Both the position numbers and the translations under genes were made by a program. From contig JAHWYA010000128.1 in NCBI GenBank assembly GCA_020028115.1, positions 1 through 5,963 of the forward strand: a stretch of DNA of 5,963 bases, given 5' to 3'. The DNA comes from Anaeromyxobacter sp. (lineage in GTDB: Bacteria; Myxococcota; Myxococcia; Myxococcales; Anaeromyxobacteraceae). Under the pieces are notes generated by a model that was not told where the DNA came from, searched no databases, and saw only the letters and a program-made list of their open reading frames with translations. Position 1 is the stretch's first letter. Every line of letters starts with the position of its first letter. Of the stretch, positions 4,213 to 5,963 are shown one piece after another.

Positions 4213-5963
4213 CTACGCTGCTGGTGAGGACTGCTGCGGCGCCTCCCGCCGGTAGTCGCACTCCTTGTTCGGGCAGGCGATGAACGGGCCGGTGCGCTTC
4301 GAGTACTTGTCGAGCAGGTAGGCCGAGCCGCACTTCGGGCAGGGCTCGTTCTTCGGCCGGTCCCACGAGACGAAGTCGCACTTCGGGTAGGACGAGCAGC
4401 CGTAGAACGTCCGCCCGCGCCGGGACCGCTTCTCGCTGATGTAGCCGCCGCAGGCCTTCGGGCAGGTGACGCCGATCGAGATCGGCTTGGTGCCCTTGCA
4501 CTCGGGGTAGCGGGTGCAGGCGAGGAACCGCCCGAAGCGGCCGCGCTTCATCACCATCGCCGCGGCGCAGGTCGGGCACTTCTCGTCGACCGGGACGTCC
4601 TCCTCCTTCTCCGGGACGATCTTCCCGTCCTCGCGCCGGAAGTTCATCGTGTTCCGGCACTCCGGGTACCCGGGGCAGGCGAGGAACTCGCCGTTGCGGC
4701 CCCACTTGATGACGAGCAGCTGGCCGCACTTCTCGCAGACGATGTCGGTCTCGATCGCCTGGGCCTTCACGTTCCGCATGGACTCGTCGGCCTTCGCGAG
4801 GTCCTCCTTGAACGTGTCGTAGAACTCGGTGAGGACCGTCTGCCAGCGGGCGTTCCCCTCCTCGATCTCGTCGAGCTTCTCCTCCATCCCGGCGGTGAAG
4901 GCGACGTCCATCTCCCGCGGGAAGGCGCGGACGAGCTCGTCCGTCACGAGCACGCCGAGGTGGGTCGGCTTGAAGTTCTTCTCGACCTTCTCGACGTAGG
5001 TCTTCTCCTGGATGACCTCGAGGATCGCGGCGTACGTGGAGGGGCGGCCGATGCCGCGCTGCTCCATCTCCTTCACGAGCGAGGACTCGTTGTAGCGGGG
5101 CGGCGGCTGGGTGAAGTGCTGCTCCGGGTTGAGCTTCACGAGGCGGAGCTCCTCCCCCGCCTCGAGCGGCGGCAGCTGGCGCTCCTCGTTCTTCTTCTCG
5201 CCCTCCGCCTCCTCCTTCTTCTCCTCCTCGGCCCCGGCCTCCTCCTCGGGCGGCTTCGCGCCGTACACGGCGAGGTAGCCGGGGAACTTCAGGATCGAGC
5301 CCGTCGCGCGGAACGTGGCCCGGCCGGCGGAGATGTCGGCCGCGGTCTGGTCGTAGACCGCGGGGACCATCTGGCAGGCGACGAAGCGGTTCCAGATGAG
5401 CTCGTACAGCCGGAACATGTCCCGCTCGCCCATCTGCTCGAAGTACTGCGCGGTGCGCTCCGGCGCCCACTCGAGGTTCGTCGGGCGGACGGCCTCGTGG
5501 GCCTCCTGCGCCGACTTCGCCTTCGTCTTGTAGACGTTCGCGGTCTCCGGGAGGTGGTCCTTGCCGTACCGCTCCCCGATGAAGACCCGCGCCGCGTCCA
5601 CCGCCTCGGTCGAGAGCCGGACCGAGTCGGTGCGCATGTAGGTGATGAGACCGACCGTCTCGTCGCCGAGCTCGACGCCCTCGTACAGCCGCTGCGCGAG
5701 GGTCATCGTCTTCTTGGCCGTGAAGCCGAGGCGGTTCGCCGCCTCCTGCTGCAGCTTCGCGGTGGTGAACGGCGGCGGCGGGTTCCGGCGGCGCTCCTTC
5801 CTGTCGACCGTCTCGACGACGAAGCGCGCCTTCGCGACGTCCGCCTCGAGCGCCCGCGTCGTGTCCCCGTCCTTGAGGTCCGCCTTCTGCCCGTCGACCT
5901 TCGAGAGCTTCGCCCGGAACTCCGGCGGGAGCCGCGCGGCGAGATCCGCGTCGAGGGTCCAGT
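4213..5963 (-). CDS. topA: DNA topoisomerase I (type IA), C-terminal 582 residues
   Basis: The enzyme relaxes negatively supercoiled DNA by nicking one strand through a 5'-phosphotyrosine. The frame is open from the right edge (first full codon Trp) to TAG at 4213-4215. The N-terminal roughly 200 residues, with the Toprim domain, lie outside. Visible in order: PPPPFTTAKLQQEAANRLGF (residues 62-81 of the visible part), LITYMRTDSVRLS with catalytic Tyr108 (codon 5638-5640) and Arg110, HEAVRPTNLEW, then a Glu/Lys-rich insert (5179-5259), QHFTQPPPRYNESSLVKEME and GIGRPSTYAAILEVI. The C-terminus has four zinc ribbons (4258-4737) with Cys pairs CEKC/CPGYPEC, CPTC/CTRYPEC, CPKAC/CSSYPKC and CPKC/CPNKEC; E. 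coli TopA has three C4 fingers. The third finger has Cys-x3-Cys in place of the usual Cys-x2-Cys. It is an essential housekeeping gene, probably with its promoter and start further right. Confidence 0.98.
   Translation of the reverse strand, partial: WTLDADLAARLPPEFRAKLSKVDGQKADLKDGDTTRALEADVAKARFVVETVDRKERRRNPPPPFTTAKLQQEAANRLGFTAKKTMTLAQRLYEGVELGDETVGLITYMRTDSVRLSTEAVDAARVFIGERYGKDHLPETANVYKTKAKSAQEAHEAVRPTNLEWAPERTAQYFEQMGERDMFRLYELIWNRFVACQMVPAVYDQTAADISAGRATFRATGSILKFPGYLAVYGAKPPEEEAGAEEEKKEEAEGEKKNEERQLPPLEAGEELRLVKLNPEQHFTQPPPRYNESSLVKEMEQRGIGRPSTYAAILEVIQEKTYVEKVEKNFKPTHLGVLVTDELVRAFPREMDVAFTAGMEEKLDEIEEGNARWQTVLTEFYDTFKEDLAKADESMRNVKAQAIETDIVCEKCGQLLVIKWGRNGEFLACPGYPECRNTMNFRREDGKIVPEKEEDVPVDEKCPTCAAAMVMKRGRFGRFLACTRYPECKGTKPISIGVTCPKACGGYISEKRSRRGRTFYGCSSYPKCDFVSWDRPKNEPCPKCGSAYLLDKYSKRTGPFIACPNKECDYRREAPQQSSPAA

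Noticed and set aside
3077..4283. Plus-strand open frames opposite the ExbB and ExbD genes
   Set aside because: They code for no recognisable domain and lie antisense to well-supported membrane protein genes.
5179..5259. The repetitive CTC/TTC run as a simple-sequence repeat or regulatory element
   Set aside because: It is the DNA for the Glu/Lys-rich insert of TopA, stays in frame and is not a regular tandem repeat.
4088..5470. Upstream extension of the ExbB-like frame through topA
   Set aside because: The extension is Arg/Gly-rich shadow sequence of topA. The ATG at 4087 with a ribosome site gives a normal ExbB/TolQ.

Overview
The window is very GC-rich, about 70% by eye. It codes densely on the minus strand and uses GC-ending codons almost throughout. 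Gene content and order suggest a myxobacterium (Myxococcota), most like Anaeromyxobacter or a relative. This placement is an inference from composition and gene set, because no taxonomic marker is present.

Layout from left to right: (1) 1-277, minus: the start of a lipoprotein gene that runs off the left edge. Its N-terminus overlaps the 3' end of trmFO. (2) 232-1581, minus: complete trmFO, the folate/FAD-dependent tRNA m5U54 methyltransferase. (3) 1582-1786: a divergent intergenic region with two GC-rich hairpins and an 11-bp imperfect direct repeat just ahead of the next gene. (4) 1787-2170, plus: a small DksA/TraR-type C4 zinc-finger protein, the only plus-strand gene. (5) 2171-2279: a convergent intergenic region packed with inverted repeats, probably where both strands terminate. 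(6) 4087-2280, minus: a three-gene ExbB/TolQ - ExbD/TolR - ExbD/TolR proton-channel cassette with a good sigma-70-like promoter at 4161-4189. (7) 4213-5963, minus: the C-terminal two thirds of DNA topoisomerase I (topA), with the catalytic Tyr and four C-terminal zinc ribbons. Its N-terminus lies beyond the right edge.

In many bacteria topA and trmFO (gid) are close neighbours. Here the proton-channel cassette and the DksA-like gene sit between them. The cassette should make an inner-membrane, proton-motive-force-driven stator (one TolQ-like channel protein and two different TolR-like partners) that powers work in the envelope. No substrate-specific partner such as TonB, TolA, Pal or a receptor lies inside the window, so its task cannot be read here. 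The window is mostly well-known families. The less ordinary points are the paired, dissimilar ExbD subunits, the lipoprotein start nested in trmFO, the DksA-like tip sequence, and the structured non-coding stretches. No mobile elements, CRISPR arrays, rRNA or tRNA genes were seen, and no gene-free stretch exceeds 300 bases.
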